Of a stretch of DNA of 64,000 bases, positions 57,201 to 64,000 are shown in pieces (position 1 is the stretch's first letter; every line of letters begins with the position of its first letter). This stretch comes from Bemisia tabaci. Its lineage: Eukaryota; Arthropoda; Insecta; Hemiptera; Aleyrodidae. The notes beneath the pieces were generated by a model, which worked only from the letters and a program-made list of their open reading frames with translations, made no database searches and was not told the origin of the DNA. Made by a program: the position numbers and the translations under genes. Location of the stretch: contig NC_092798.1 of assembly GCF_918797505.1 (NCBI RefSeq), positions 47,700,985-47,764,984 of the forward strand, written 5' to 3'.

Positions 57201-60200
57201 ATGAGTGAGAAGTTAGAACACCGCATATAAATTGAATTCGATTCACTCAAAATTCCGGCTTCCATAGAAACCAAAAGCAGCATAAGTCAAAGTAGGTATC
57301 CATTGAAAATACACTTGTTGTCCAACAAACGTGAATGCTGTGCTCCACAAAAATGTCAAACAACATGTACGTTGTTCTAGTTTTATCTCAAAACTGAAGA
57401 GATATGTAGAAGCATTATTCCGCAGACTGGTAGTAGGGCTTTTGCGTTGAGATGAATTTTCCAGGTAATAATCCAAAGACACGACTTCTCGCTGAGTCAA
57501 TCAGAAATATATTTACAGGAAGTAATTCGAAATAACGGAGATACTGTTTGAAATAAGGAGATTTTTATGTTGACTTAACAAGAATCCTCTTTCAGGAATT
57601 ATATTTGATCGAACTAAATTTTTTAATTCGAAACTACAATTTCTGACTCATCTGTAAAAACAACTAAGTGCATAGGGAAACTAATGGCCAGAAATTGTAA
57701 TGCCTGATTGCAAAATGGAGTCCAATCCACGAAACACATTCCTCCCTTTCTGGCGAGTGCCAATACTTTTTTTAAAATTGATCCGCGGGCTGATTGTTTA
57801 AATTGATAGACAAAATGATAGACATAGAAGACAAGCAGGATATGGAGGGATCCCATTGGTCGAAGCGGGTGGTTGCAATGGACAAAAGATGTAGGTATTA
57901 GACTAAGTAACAGCAACCCATACTTAGTCCATCATTTACCCCATACCTTCTCAGTCTATAGGAGCCAACCGTATCAACCGTTAGGATCGGTCTATACACC
58001 GACAAAAAAGTGAAGTTTATTTGACTTTCTGGATGTAAAAAAAGTGTGCGAGAACTGGAAGAAGCGAGAAAAGCGAGAGAAAAAAGCGAAAGAAGTGCGA
58101 GAAATACTGGACTACCCACCATATCAGTTAGTTCTACAGCTTGGCATTGCTAGAATAAGTGATGTAGCGGGTAATTCAGTATTTTGTGAGTTCTCGCACA
58201 CGTTTTTTATAGAGTCCCTTTATACTGAGAGTCAAGACAATTTGAATCCATTTCTGATTGGTTCCCGTATTTTAGGCCTTCACAGTGTCATAAACGGGAA
58301 TAAAGATTACAGTTTCACCGATTGCAAAGATTATAATCTGGAATGGACCGGGGAATTAGGGGTTCGGCAAGGAACAAACGGAATGAGGGAAGGAACGAAG
58401 AAAGGAATTCGAGAATGGGCCGATCAAAGATTACGGAAAACGTTCAATTTCTGTAATCTTTATTCCCGTTTGTGACTCCATGAAAGGTGTTGTCTTGACT
58501 CTCAGTACAAAGGGACTCTAGTTTTTTACATCCAGAATGTTAAATCAACTTCACTTTCTTTTTCGGTGTACTCCGTACGTCTTCTTTGTCCATCGCTTTG
58601 TCTATCAATTTCAAAAACGAACCCGTTACTACTTACCAGGCTTTGGTGATTTCCTTAGGAAGAGCAAGGGAGGCGGTTTAATCTCGCGGACTTCTTCCCT
58701 ACTAGTCTTGAGATCGAGACTCCTGCTGGTGGCTGAGCCATTGGTGCCGTGGAAAAAAGTGTGTTGCGGCGGGGGAGGTGGTGGAGGGTGTACCACGCTA
58801 GGCGACACCGGAAACGGCTCACTTGCCTGCCAATCCAAATTAGAATTCGAAATTATCATTATCAGAAGGTGAAAATTCAGAGATGGTTCAGGGAAAAAAC
58901 CCCCACATCACGCTGCTTAAATATGGCAAACAAAACCAGAGCGCCTTCAATTCTTGCCTATGCAATTCGCACAGTCTTAGAGTATGAATATTTGCATGCG
59001 TCCGATTTATTGCGTATATTTGTATACCATACATTAAACTTCATCGGCGGCGTAAGTCCGCAATCCCATATCTCTTTTGCGATGTCTGAAAATTTCCGCC
59101 TCATATGTTACTTCTATAAGGGAGAAACAAATTGACATTATTCATTGAAGTTTTTGCAGAATTTTTTTCGCACAGAAAAGAAAAATTACGACAGTTTTAA
59201 AGAATTGCCGTTGAGTAGTTTTCCGTTTGAAAGATAAAGTATGACAAGAAGTCTGTGACGTCGGAAACCGAGTTATGTGATTGCGGACTTACACTGCGAT
59301 ATGCTTGAACTGGGCACAGTTCCAGACAGTTTATTTCATCTCAATTTTCTTCGTTTCTTTTTTTTTTTTTTTTGCACGGAAGAGGACACAAATGCAAGGA
59401 AGGTGAACTAGCGCTTTAAGCGCACTGAGAAGGCAAAAAAAAACTAGAGCCTTAAGTATTTGATTATGCAACGCTCAAACTCATAGAGTAGGGATGCTTC
59501 TTACCCGACTTCGAATAATCTTGTGAATACTGCAAGTATTTTGGAAATTTCACCACGCTGGGAAAATAATGGGGTAATTTTGATTCAGGTTACACAAACT
59601 AATTTTGAACTCAAACTAATCGGTACTTGTCAGCAAACGTATTGGAGTTGTACTGGTACTCCAATATATTTTAGCAGCACAAAATTAGTTAGAGTACAAA
59701 ATTAATTAAAGTCGGAGCACAGATCCAATACTGCCATGCTGAGGTCCTATAGGGTCCTGAAGGGTCCTAAAAGGTTCAAGAGCTGCCAAATCGTCTTCAA
59801 CATAGTTTATTTTTAGGAGAATAATTATGAATATTCTCTCTTGAAACTTTCAGATAACTTAGATCTAATTGCGAATAAAATTCTCTAAAAACTTGATGGA
59901 AAAATTTTCACCGATTTCAATAAAATTCGAATTTTAACAGAGGACATTTCGCAATGTCTGGAGGCTCATATGGCTTCCATACTTAGCACAGCAGAATAAG
60001 TTGAAGTACAACAAAAACAAGTTTGCCGTGTAGTACCAATAAGTATTTGCTCAGCACTAATGTGGATTAGCTTAGTCAAAATCATACGAGCATCACCCTT
60101 TTTGCAGTGCATCGATGTATCACAATCGCCGTATGACGTTTAAAAATTTCCGCCGCCTTTTAATTTTTTTCCAGAGAAATCATTCAACGTAGCTTTCCGA

Positions 60201-60393
60201 AAATTTTACTGAATATACTCTTGGTGTTGCCGATACAATTCAGTGAAATTTTCGAACAGATTCAACCAACAATTTCTGTGTAAAAAAATAAAATGGCGGC
60301 GGGAATTTTTAAACGTCACTTGGCGCTTGTGATACTTTCCTCGGAAGGTATCGGTATCTTATCGTTGACCTTCCCCTTATCATTATCGTTATC

Positions 60394-60424
<31 letters not shown>

Positions 60425-61018
60425 CTAACCTGCAAGAGAGCGAGCGGATCAGGTCCATCAGTCTCTGTCTCGCTGTCAGTGGGGCTGAGCAGGGAGATCA
60501 TGGTCTCGACCTCCTTGGGCCCGTTGGAGAAAGGGGCGCGGCGCCTAGTAAGGGCGCCAGGGCCGCCTTTGGCCCCACTATCATCATCGCTGGCCGAGAG
60601 GTTCCCGTAGAAGGGCTTGAGCTTGCGGCGGACGGCCTTAAGGCGTCGTTTGGGCGGCGGCGCCGACTTGATATTCCGTTCGTAGCCGCGGTAGGCACCC
60701 TGCTCGGGGGTCGGGGCGCCCTCGAAACTCCGGCTCTGGCTGGGCGCCGTCCACTTGGGCGTCCGCGGGGGGTTGGCTCGGCGCGCGGATTGCGGTTGGG
60801 TGGGCGTCTTGTCGATGGCTTTCTGACAGGCGTTGCGGAAGTTCTGGCGTCGGGTCGAGGCCGGCAGCTGGCTCTGCGAGTTGGCCCATGCGTCGCCGGT
60901 CGGTGGGGTGCTGTCCGTTGACTCGAAGCTCGAGGAGCCCGTGGTAGGCGTCCCGCTTCCGCTTGGAGGGTGCGTTTCCGCTTTGTACTTTGAGGTTTGC
61001 TCCGAGAAAGGGACGATC
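45149..61018 (-). CDS. Unnamed five-exon gene (3' part): disordered protein with conserved-looking C-terminal motif
   Basis: Minus-strand exons 61018-60430, 58826-58637, 56541-56479, 49344-49023 and 45209-45149 splice in frame through GT-AG sites: 1,225 nt, 407 codons plus stop after a one-base carry-in. The first two exons are rich in S, T, P, R and K (SQSRSFEGAPTPEQ, KLKPFYGNLSASDDDSG, ETMISLLSPTDSETETDG, a run of seven prolines), suggesting a disordered cytoplasmic or nuclear scaffold. The last two encode a compact segment, EKECWHLFRKMVDKG then VSFDTVLRGMLTPTEYRLR, and the protein ends KASEDSFT. I feel I have seen the GMLTPTEYR tail in animal proteins but cannot name the family and assign no function. 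The gene continues upstream past 61018, probably beyond the window. Its introns are full of MITEs and a SINE. Confidence 0.8.
45636..45835 (-). mobile_element. tRNA-derived SINE, copy 2
   Basis: On the minus strand it reads TGGTGTAGTGGTTGTAGCG (A-box region), then GGGTTCGGTTCTCGG (B box), followed by the same tRNA-unrelated body as 34229-34389 (GGTCTCAAACAATGGTTGC). No clean poly(A) is left. It lies in the last intron of the unnamed gene. Confidence 0.72.
45969..46727. repeat. 174-bp tandem duplication with a MITE at its junction
   Basis: 45969-46142 and 46554-46725 are direct copies (shared GACTGCAGCCGAAGATACG, TTTTTGGACCAGCGTTA, ACGACAGTTTACATGACCC), about 93% alike by eye. Both begin TAGAAAA and are followed by TA. 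The 409-bp MITE sits precisely between them. Confidence 0.85.
46145..46553. mobile_element. TA-flanked MITE with internal GGTAATTTTACC palindrome units
   Basis: Ends CACTGAAAAAAAAATCTCGG and CCGAGAATTTTTTTTCAGTG, each flanked by TA. The interior is largely built of short palindromic words of the type GGTAAWWTTACC (for example at 46183, 46234, 46257), about a dozen in 360 bp. A TA target suggests the Tc1/mariner group. Confidence 0.8.
46746..46910. mobile_element. hAT-type MITE, copy 2, with 8-bp target duplication
   Basis: GTGTCATT at 46738-46745 and again at 46911-46918. The ends are CAGTGGCGTGGCGAGAATTG and CACGCCACGCCACTG. The centre holds AGGTGTTCGC/GCGAACACCCT. It is closely related to 44829-45000. 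Confidence 0.88.
47331..47437 (+). CDS. Candidate terminal coding exon of an unidentified plus-strand gene
   Basis: A strong acceptor (CATTTCATTTTCAG) is followed by an open frame, ERLYRFFHQFMEFASRDEGG then LLKIFKRIYTAAHP, with TAA at 47435-47437 and AATAAA four bases later (47441). The tight stop/poly(A) spacing and acceptor make it look like a 3' terminal exon of a small protein. It lies inside an intron of the minus-strand gene. No upstream exon was identified; the promoter candidate at 43239 is in the right orientation. Confidence 0.3.
47790..48055 (+). repeat. Direct repeat, unit 1
   Basis: Shares GCAACACGGACATCCATTAA, TTGTATCTCTAC, CGTCCTTGGCTATTTGACAA and AATCCTGTTGGTA with 48311-48573, in the same order and orientation, offset 521 bp. 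A shorter related piece is at 42280-42350. Confidence 0.75.
48311..48573 (+). repeat. Direct repeat, unit 2
   Basis: Second copy of the 47790-48055 unit with small indels. The 250-bp spacer differs from the unit, so this is a pair of dispersed elements or an old segmental duplication rather than a simple tandem. Confidence 0.75.
48635..48995. mobile_element. Foldback repeat, copy 2 of the 23.7-kb family
   Basis: TATCAAAAAACATATGAG at the left pairs with CTATGTTTTTTGATATCA at the right, with inner GAGACGTTTCGGCTGAAAAC/AGCCGAAACGTC arms. The right flank, ACCATTGTCACGG, matches copy 1. Confidence 0.7.
49023..49344 (-). CDS. Unnamed gene, penultimate exon
   Basis: 322 nt between TCTATTCACAG and GTGAGAAT. 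It encodes QKEEGKDNERATNGQDPQKL through TTIPVPLPRDDPETASSEPQ to WHLFRKMVDKGISVSFDTVL. The 234-codon plus-strand ORF over the same place is antisense to this exon plus a repeat. A foldback repeat ends about 30 bp from its donor. Confidence 0.85.
49401..49860. mobile_element. AATTGGACG foldback family, long copy B
   Basis: AATTGGACGTATTTCTATCA at the left and TGATAGAAATACGTCCAATT at the right, with arms of about 220 bp including AAAGATGGGGTGTGCTC/GAGCACACCCCATCTTT, TGACGTCACTGGCGCTTAT and ATGAGCCCTGTCC. The 64-71-codon ORFs in it are repeat reading frames. Confidence 0.8.
50423..50740 (-). mobile_element. 320-bp GGAGAATTTGCA repeat, copy 3
   Basis: GGAGAATTTGCACGCAATTT at one end and CCCTTGCAAATTCTCC at the other. 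It is inverted relative to 4386-4705 and nearly colinear with it (AAATGGGAAAT, TGACGTCA, AATCAATTTTTCTCC shared). Confidence 0.8.
51085..51303. repeat. GC-rich minisatellite, ~44-bp units
   Basis: Five diverged units of the type GGCAACCAAGARGCCCC, then AAACCGGGGCYGCCCC. A 16-base C run is at 51191-51206. The three open frames across it differ only by repeat phase and are not called as genes. Confidence 0.8.
51765..51852. repeat. Pyrimidine-rich tandem repeat
   Basis: About 2.5 copies of a 38-bp unit, TCCCTCTCCATCACTCCC then TTCCCCTCC. It is strongly strand-asymmetric (CT-only over long stretches), lying in an intron of the unnamed gene. Confidence 0.8.
51853..55970. other. Intron of the unnamed gene; no exon identified
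   Basis: Part of the 7.1-kb interval between exons at 49344 and 56479. 53245-53640 is GC-rich and open on both strands for more than 120 codons (minus-strand ...HLKYLADTVEEHEK...). It does not fit the phase of the model and could be an alternative or chance frame. The rest is AT-rich without clear structure. Confidence 0.4.
55975..56290. repeat. Diverged AATTGCAATG-type repeat, copy 2
   Basis: Shares words and order with 18550-18870 (GGCCCCTTCAAATAGG, TAGGCAACATACACAACACT, TTGCAAT repeats). Its boundaries are vague. Confidence 0.4.
56479..56541 (-). CDS. Unnamed gene, 63-nt internal exon
   Basis: It begins after CTTTTAACAG and ends CCGGCGAA before GTGAGC, encoding SFRLLGPAVKSHSALFAGRR. It is symmetric (phase 1 at both ends), so it could be skipped without loss of frame: the exon before it also joins in frame to the exon after it. 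Reading through its donor gives a longer open stretch to TGA at 56327, a possible alternative end. Confidence 0.7.
57997..58568. mobile_element. AACATTCTGGATGTAAAAAA foldback MITE, copy 3, TA-flanked, with a nested MITE
   Basis: Ends CACCGACAAAAAAGTGAAG and, on the right, CACTTTCTTTTTCGGTG, flanked by TA on both sides. It shares AGTGTGCGAGAACTGG and CAGCTTGGCATTGCTAGAAT with the other copies. It is interrupted at 58212-58518. Confidence 0.8.
58212..58518. mobile_element. Nested TA-flanked MITE with GAGTCCCTTTATACTGAGAG ends
   Basis: GAGTCCCTTTATACTGAGAG and TCAAGACAA at the left pair with TTGTCTTGACTC, TCAGTACAAAGGGACTC at the right, each followed by TA. Further inverted pairs (AACGGGAATAAAGATTACAG) form long arms. 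The 143-codon plus-strand ORF crossing it is not a gene. Confidence 0.8.
58637..58826 (-). CDS. Unnamed gene, proline-rich exon
   Basis: 190 nt between ATTGGCAG and GTAAGTAG. It encodes ASEPFPVSPSVVHPPPPPPP, then TSRSLDLKTSREEVREIK and FLRKSPKP. The seven-proline run is a potential profilin, EVH1 or SH3 ligand; that role is inference. Confidence 0.82.
59052..59292. mobile_element. Foldback with GTAAGTCCGCAATC ends
   Basis: GTAAGTCCGCAATCCCATA at the left and TATGTGATTGCGGACTTAC-like at the right give 14-bp matching termini (one mismatch further in). A single copy is seen. Confidence 0.55.
59731..59994. mobile_element. CTGCCGTGCTAAGG foldback family, copy 2
   Basis: Begins CTGCCATGCTGAGG and ends TTAGCACAGCAG. 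It is flanked on both sides by AATA, the same tetranucleotide that flanks 32363-32616. Confidence 0.65.
60107..60355. mobile_element. CACAAGCG foldback, copy 2
   Basis: ATGACGTTTAAAAATTTCCG and TAAAATGGCGGCGGGAATTT arms as in 30337-30588, with the CAACAATTTCT and TCTGTTTGAAAATTTT-like segments inverted. It lies about 75 bp into the intron following the large exon of the unnamed gene. Confidence 0.75.
60377..60422. repeat. (TTATCA)n microsatellite beside a splice donor
   Basis: About 7.5 units with one substitution, starting 7 bp intronic of the 5' splice site at 60429 (TGATAA repeats on the transcribed strand). Confidence 0.9.
60430..61018 (-). CDS. Unnamed gene, large GC-rich exon
   Basis: 589 nt between TTTCCTTAG and GTTAGTAA. 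GC content is far above that of the flanks. It encodes IVPFSEQTSKYKAETHPPSG through FRNACQKAIDKTPTQP, RGYERNIKSAPPPKRRLKAV and ETMISLLSPTDSETETDG. The 187-codon and 83-codon ORFs on the same strand are other frames; the correct frame is set by its join to the next exon. Confidence 0.82.
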
Positions 61019-61079
61019 CTAAGGAAATCACCACAGAAAGCGAAAACATTTTACGATACACTGAAAAAAATAATATGAT

Positions 61080-61245
61080 GTTTTAGCATCTAGGATGTCA
61101 AAAATGTGTCTGGTAATCACAGGAGGCTGCTGGAGAAACAATGATTTTAAGTAAAGTGGAGTGAAAATCCCTAACAAACCAATGAGGAACAGATCCGAAA
61201 GTTCCCGTAAGATTGAAATTCTATCGAAAGAAATTTGGTAACATT
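61080..61245 (+). repeat. Half-element related to the repeat hosting the 1.9-kb insertion
   Basis: GGAGAAACAATGATT, AAAATCCCTAACAAACCA and AGTTCCCGTAAGATTGAAAT match 1817-1861 and 2799-2865 but without the 937 bp between them. Its left edge (TTAGCATCTAGGATGTC) matches the arm of the next foldback. Confidence 0.6.
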
Positions 61246-61451
61246 GAAAAAAATAATGTGCTGTTTTAGCATTTAGGAAGTCAATAATGTGTCTGGTGAT
61301 CCCAAGATGCTGCCTTTACTGCCCCTGCAGTTAACTTTACATTCTGTGAATGCAATTTCAATTGCGTGGGCAATCAAGGCAGCATCTTAGGATCGCCAGA
61401 CATATTTTTGACATCCTAGGTGCTGGAACAGCATACCATTTTTTTCAGTGT
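61241..61451. mobile_element. Foldback MITE with CAYTGAAAAAAA ends
   Basis: ATTGAAAAAAATAATGTGCT at the left and, reversed, ACTGAAAAAAATGGTATGCT at the right. Arms of about 75 bp include TTTAGGAAGTCAATAATGTG and GATGCTGCCTT. A TA follows the right end. Confidence 0.75.
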
Positions 61452-61545
61452 AAAGAATACGCTGCTGTCTGCAACAATAACGCTGTAACTAAATCCTAGA
61501 TTTTTAAACGTTTTCTTTTCTTTTTTTCAAATCAAAAACTCTACC

Positions 61546-61722
61546 ATGAGGATTGTGATTATCTTCACTCTCCTTTTTCTCAACAGCACGACAGTCATAT
61601 TGAAAAATATTGAAGGTAAAGTTTTCCCAATTTTTATTTTTTTTTATTTTTTAATGCAGAATCTCCCCAAGAGCAAAACATCAGAAATTTAAGATGGATT
61701 TACGGTGTCCTTACTTTGGAAG
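61546..61722 (+). CDS. Candidate small secreted protein gene, exons 1-2 (partial)
   Basis: Exon 1 (61546-61615) starts ATG in the context CTACCATGAGG and encodes MRIVIIFTLLFLNSTTVILK then NIE, a classical signal peptide (hydrophobic core residues 3-12, likely cleavage near 16-20). It ends GAAG before GTAAAG. Exon 2 (61660-61722) follows TTTTTAATGCAG and encodes ESPQEQNIRNLRWIYGVLTL then E, ending GAAG before GTAAAC. Both introns are phase 1, as is common in secreted peptides. Later exons were not found and may lie beyond the window or be masked by the MITE at 61743. The mature protein is unrecognised. The gene is divergent from the unnamed minus-strand gene. Confidence 0.4.
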
Positions 61723-61742
61723 GTAAACCTTTCATTGCAACA

Positions 61743-61982
61743 TTGCCGTGCTATGGAAAAAAGCCGTATGAACGTTCGAGAGTTGCCAAATTTCCTTCAG
61801 TAAAATGTTTCTTTTCGAGGAAAGTTATGAATATTTTTCCGAGAAATTTTCAAGAACTTTCGATAAAATTGCGAACAAAATTGGAAGAAAAATACTCAAA
61901 ATTTTCCCCAAAAATCTTGATTTACCAATGGATATTTGGCAACGCCTGAAGGCTCATACGGCGTTTTTCCTTAGCACGGCAG
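61743..61982. mobile_element. CTGCCGTGCTAAGG foldback family, copy 3
   Basis: Starts TTGCCGTGCTATGGAAAAAA and ends TTTTTCCTTAGCACGGCAG. Arms include CGTTCGAGAGTTGCCAAAT and ATTTGGCAACGCCTGAAGG. It lies 20 bp after the second donor of the candidate secreted-protein gene, and the 77- and 64-codon ORFs here read through it. Confidence 0.75.
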
Positions 61983-61984
61983 TG

Positions 61985-62529
61985 TTCCCATTGCAGTGAC
62001 CCCGAGGTCATTGTTTTTGTATTCAGCATAGTTTTCAACGTTTCTCGTACTAGATCTTGATTCTGCCTTTCAATAGTGAAACTAACATACCACTATCTCG
62101 GAAAACCCGATTTTTCAGGAGAGTAAAAAAACTGTCTCTCCGTTCGTTATTTTTGACGATTAAAAGTTGAATTCTTGGAGATAAGATATTTTTTTCCACG
62201 CCTTGAGCATTTCTGAAAACAGCCCCATCACGTACGAACTATGGAGGAAAACTCGAGTTATGAGCCTTGCGAATTAGGAACCAACACGATTACCTCGAGA
62301 TTCTTGATTCAAAATGAAATCTTCTTGACGGCACACTCGAGAATGTTTCTGTCTAAATGGAGTCACTTTTTTCTCTAATGAAATCCAAAAATTATGCTAA
62401 ACGTTATTAAAGACGGATACTAGGAATCCGTGAGTTTTCGAACTACCGCTCTGTTTTTGTGCTTTAGTATCTTAATTTATTTAGCGAGGAAAGCTCCGTA
62501 CTCTTAAGACATGCTTGTCATTCTTAATA
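61985..62529. other. No gene recognised
   Basis: AT-rich sequence with no exon or repeat that I can define. Confidence 0.45.
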
Positions 62530-63400
62530 CATTGGAGCGACTTCAATTTCGTACAGTACTGTGCAACACCTCCGTTGCGAAATAGATGCTCGAAGCGCCA
62601 TGGCACGCCGCTCCGCCGCGGGCGAGGGCGACCAGCGCGACGAGCGCATTGGCGCCTACAAACCTAACAGGATACTTCACGCATTGCGCAATGCGTGAAG
62701 TATCCCAGTTAGGTTTGTAGGCGCTAGTAAGCGTATACCGCGCTGGCAGCACGCCGCTCCGCTCTGTGTTAGGCTCTAATATTTAAACTCGCGGAGTCAG
62801 CGTTTTTCAACTCATGATTTTGCATTGTTTGCATTCTTTGCATGGATTATTCTCATTTAAATTAATGGGGAAAAAATGTGTGCTAAAGGAAAATATAATG
62901 TGTGTTTTGTAAATATTAAGGTGGTTTCGTGTCAAATTTCAATGATTTTCAAAGCACTTTAATTTTTCTTTTATATTTTGCGCTTTTTCTGTGTTGCAGC
63001 GTGGTAAACAAGCAACCAAACGCTCAAAATTGGACGTATTTGACTCGAAGAGATCGATGCACAAATGGACTGTAACCAAATATTGTGTGCTTCTTGTTTT
63101 TTTCCCTCTACCATTCGTGTTTTTATAATCCCTTTCAATGCAACTACAGCTCATTGAGAGTAATATCGATGACATCGCTTAGAAAAGGTTTTATAATAAT
63201 TTACTACGTTTTAAAAATATCAAATGAAGTAATATTTCCATTAAGAAAAAACTTGAAAAGAAAAATGTAGATAAGGTATATTTTATATCGACAATTTTAA
63301 GGATAAAAATAAAACCAAATATTCACTAATGACAATTTGAAAAGATGAATCAAGAGAAGAAAGTAATGTTTCATTTAAAAAATGAGTTACCATAATAACA
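62530..63400 (-). mobile_element. GGCGCC-palindrome repeat, long copy 5 (core 62651-62725)
   Basis: Core GGCGCCTACAAACCTAACAG with a right arm ending GTTTGTAGGCGCT. Outward similarity to 13560-14432 in the opposite orientation includes CGCGGAGTCAGCGTTTTTCA, AAAATTGGACGTATTTGACT and AAAAGATGAATCAA. The 150-codon ORF at 63283-63735 overlaps its outer end. Confidence 0.72.
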
Positions 63401-64000
63401 CATCCCTCTCTCTCAATTTTCCCATTCCGATATTTCCAATATAATTTTACATACGGACTAAAATATGACGCTTGAACCGAGTCACTGATGTCTATTTTAC
63501 GCAAGGACATAACAAAATCATGAAATATTTCAGTATTGGTTTTGTATCTTATGAAATGCAAAATCATTGTAATTTTTTGCAAGGATCTTTTTCCAGAGTT
63601 TATTTGTTGGATTCCACCCGAGGCTATCCTTTTAATGCTACTTTTTAAAAAGTCCCCTTGATGAAAATGTAAACCACACGGTCTTCGTAAAGAAAGTAGA
63701 TATTTAAGGAACGACAATGCATACGGCAATAACAAGTTATAAAAATCGGGTGTCCCTTGTTCTTAAGTGACAATAAAGACTCGCAATAAAATGGACAACA
63801 CTTTTTTAATTAAGAAGTATAAGTTCTAGCTCATCCGTAAAAACACGTATGTACTGAGGTAAACTAATGGTACTCGCTTCGTTTCCAAGCTGAGTCGGAT
63901 ATTCTTTTTTTTTCTTCAAATTTATTATAATTATAGGGAACTACATGATATAAAAAAGTAAGAGGTGATTCGTCAAGCTCAAGTGATGTGGTCGAACTGG
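63401..64000 (-). other. Open frame of unknown status at the window end
   Basis: A minus-strand frame, 63283-63735, encodes 150 codons with no recognised domain (RRPCGLHFHQGDFLKSS, SLRKIDISDSVQASYF). Because its 3' third is part of the repeat shared with 13.6 kb, it may be a decayed element gene rather than a host gene. No other feature was seen to the end of the window. Confidence 0.3.

Noticed and set aside
58044..58475. 143-codon plus-strand ORF
   Set aside because: It reads across a MITE and the MITE nested within it.
60498..61061. 187-codon minus-strand ORF, R/P-rich
   Set aside because: Wrong frame of the GC-rich exon 60430-61018. The frame that joins the next exon (ending DPLALLQ) is the supported one.
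1..64000. Viral integration or defence/toxin gene cluster
   Set aside because: No capsid, polymerase other than the LINE RT, nuclease cassette or toxin-like gene cluster was seen in any frame.

Overview
The window is AT-rich, intron-rich, repeat-dense eukaryotic nuclear DNA. It has no operons, no ribosome-binding-site-led ORFs, no rRNA, no CRISPR and no tRNA gene other than tRNA-derived SINEs. The first gene described below has an insect-type CRAL-TRIO architecture, and short foldback (MITE-like) elements are extremely abundant. Both suggest an arthropod. I think a sap-feeding hemipteran such as a whitefly is most likely, but that rests on recalled repeat sequences and has not been checked. 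Most open frames over 60 codons are chance ORFs or run through repeats; the real coding sequence is in short spliced exons.

Two multi-exon genes on the minus strand can be assembled with exact splice phasing. (1) At 18290-24242, seven coding exons (996 nt, 331 aa) encode a complete CRAL-TRIO lipid-transfer protein of the alpha-tocopherol-transfer/retinaldehyde-binding type. (2) At 45149-61018, the last five exons (407 in-frame codons plus stop) encode a largely disordered, proline/serine-rich protein I cannot name. It ends in a compact conserved-looking segment, and its 5' end lies at higher coordinates, probably outside the window. A third, tentative gene on the plus strand (61546-61722 onward) begins with a signal-peptide exon followed by a second short exon with the same splice phase. 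Weaker candidates are a TATA promoter with a short leader exon (43239-43284), a terminal coding exon with a poly(A) signal (47331-47437), a CpG-rich leader exon on the minus strand (about 5370-5600), a second possible leader at 37.1-37.4 kb, and a mini-ORF resembling a signal peptide (12702-12770).

The rest is mainly mobile-element debris. 0-6 kb: a nested foldback element with a related unoccupied site at 61.2 kb, a 320-bp repeat and a CpG-rich block. 9-17 kb: foldbacks, a 79-bp tandem repeat and a long copy of the GGCGCC palindromic family. 18-24 kb: the CRAL-TRIO gene with elements in its introns. 25-28 kb: two abutting foldbacks, then a ~140-bp tandem array interrupted by two insertions. 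30-35 kb: foldbacks and a SINE. 37-38 kb: a 270-bp tandem duplication. 39.2-42 kb: a pogo/Tigger-like element carrying a 5'-truncated jockey-type LINE (12-bp target duplication, poly(A)) and a 219-bp palindrome. 43-61 kb: the second gene, whose introns hold two hAT-type MITEs with perfect 8-bp target duplications, a MITE sitting exactly at the junction of a 174-bp tandem duplication, minisatellites and nested TA-flanked MITEs. 62.5-63.7 kb: an inverted, longer copy of the 13.6-14.4 kb repeat.

I found no defence island, gene cluster or other previously undescribed multi-gene system. The most interesting material is the unnamed five-exon gene, the possible small secreted-protein gene, and several element configurations that record order of insertion.
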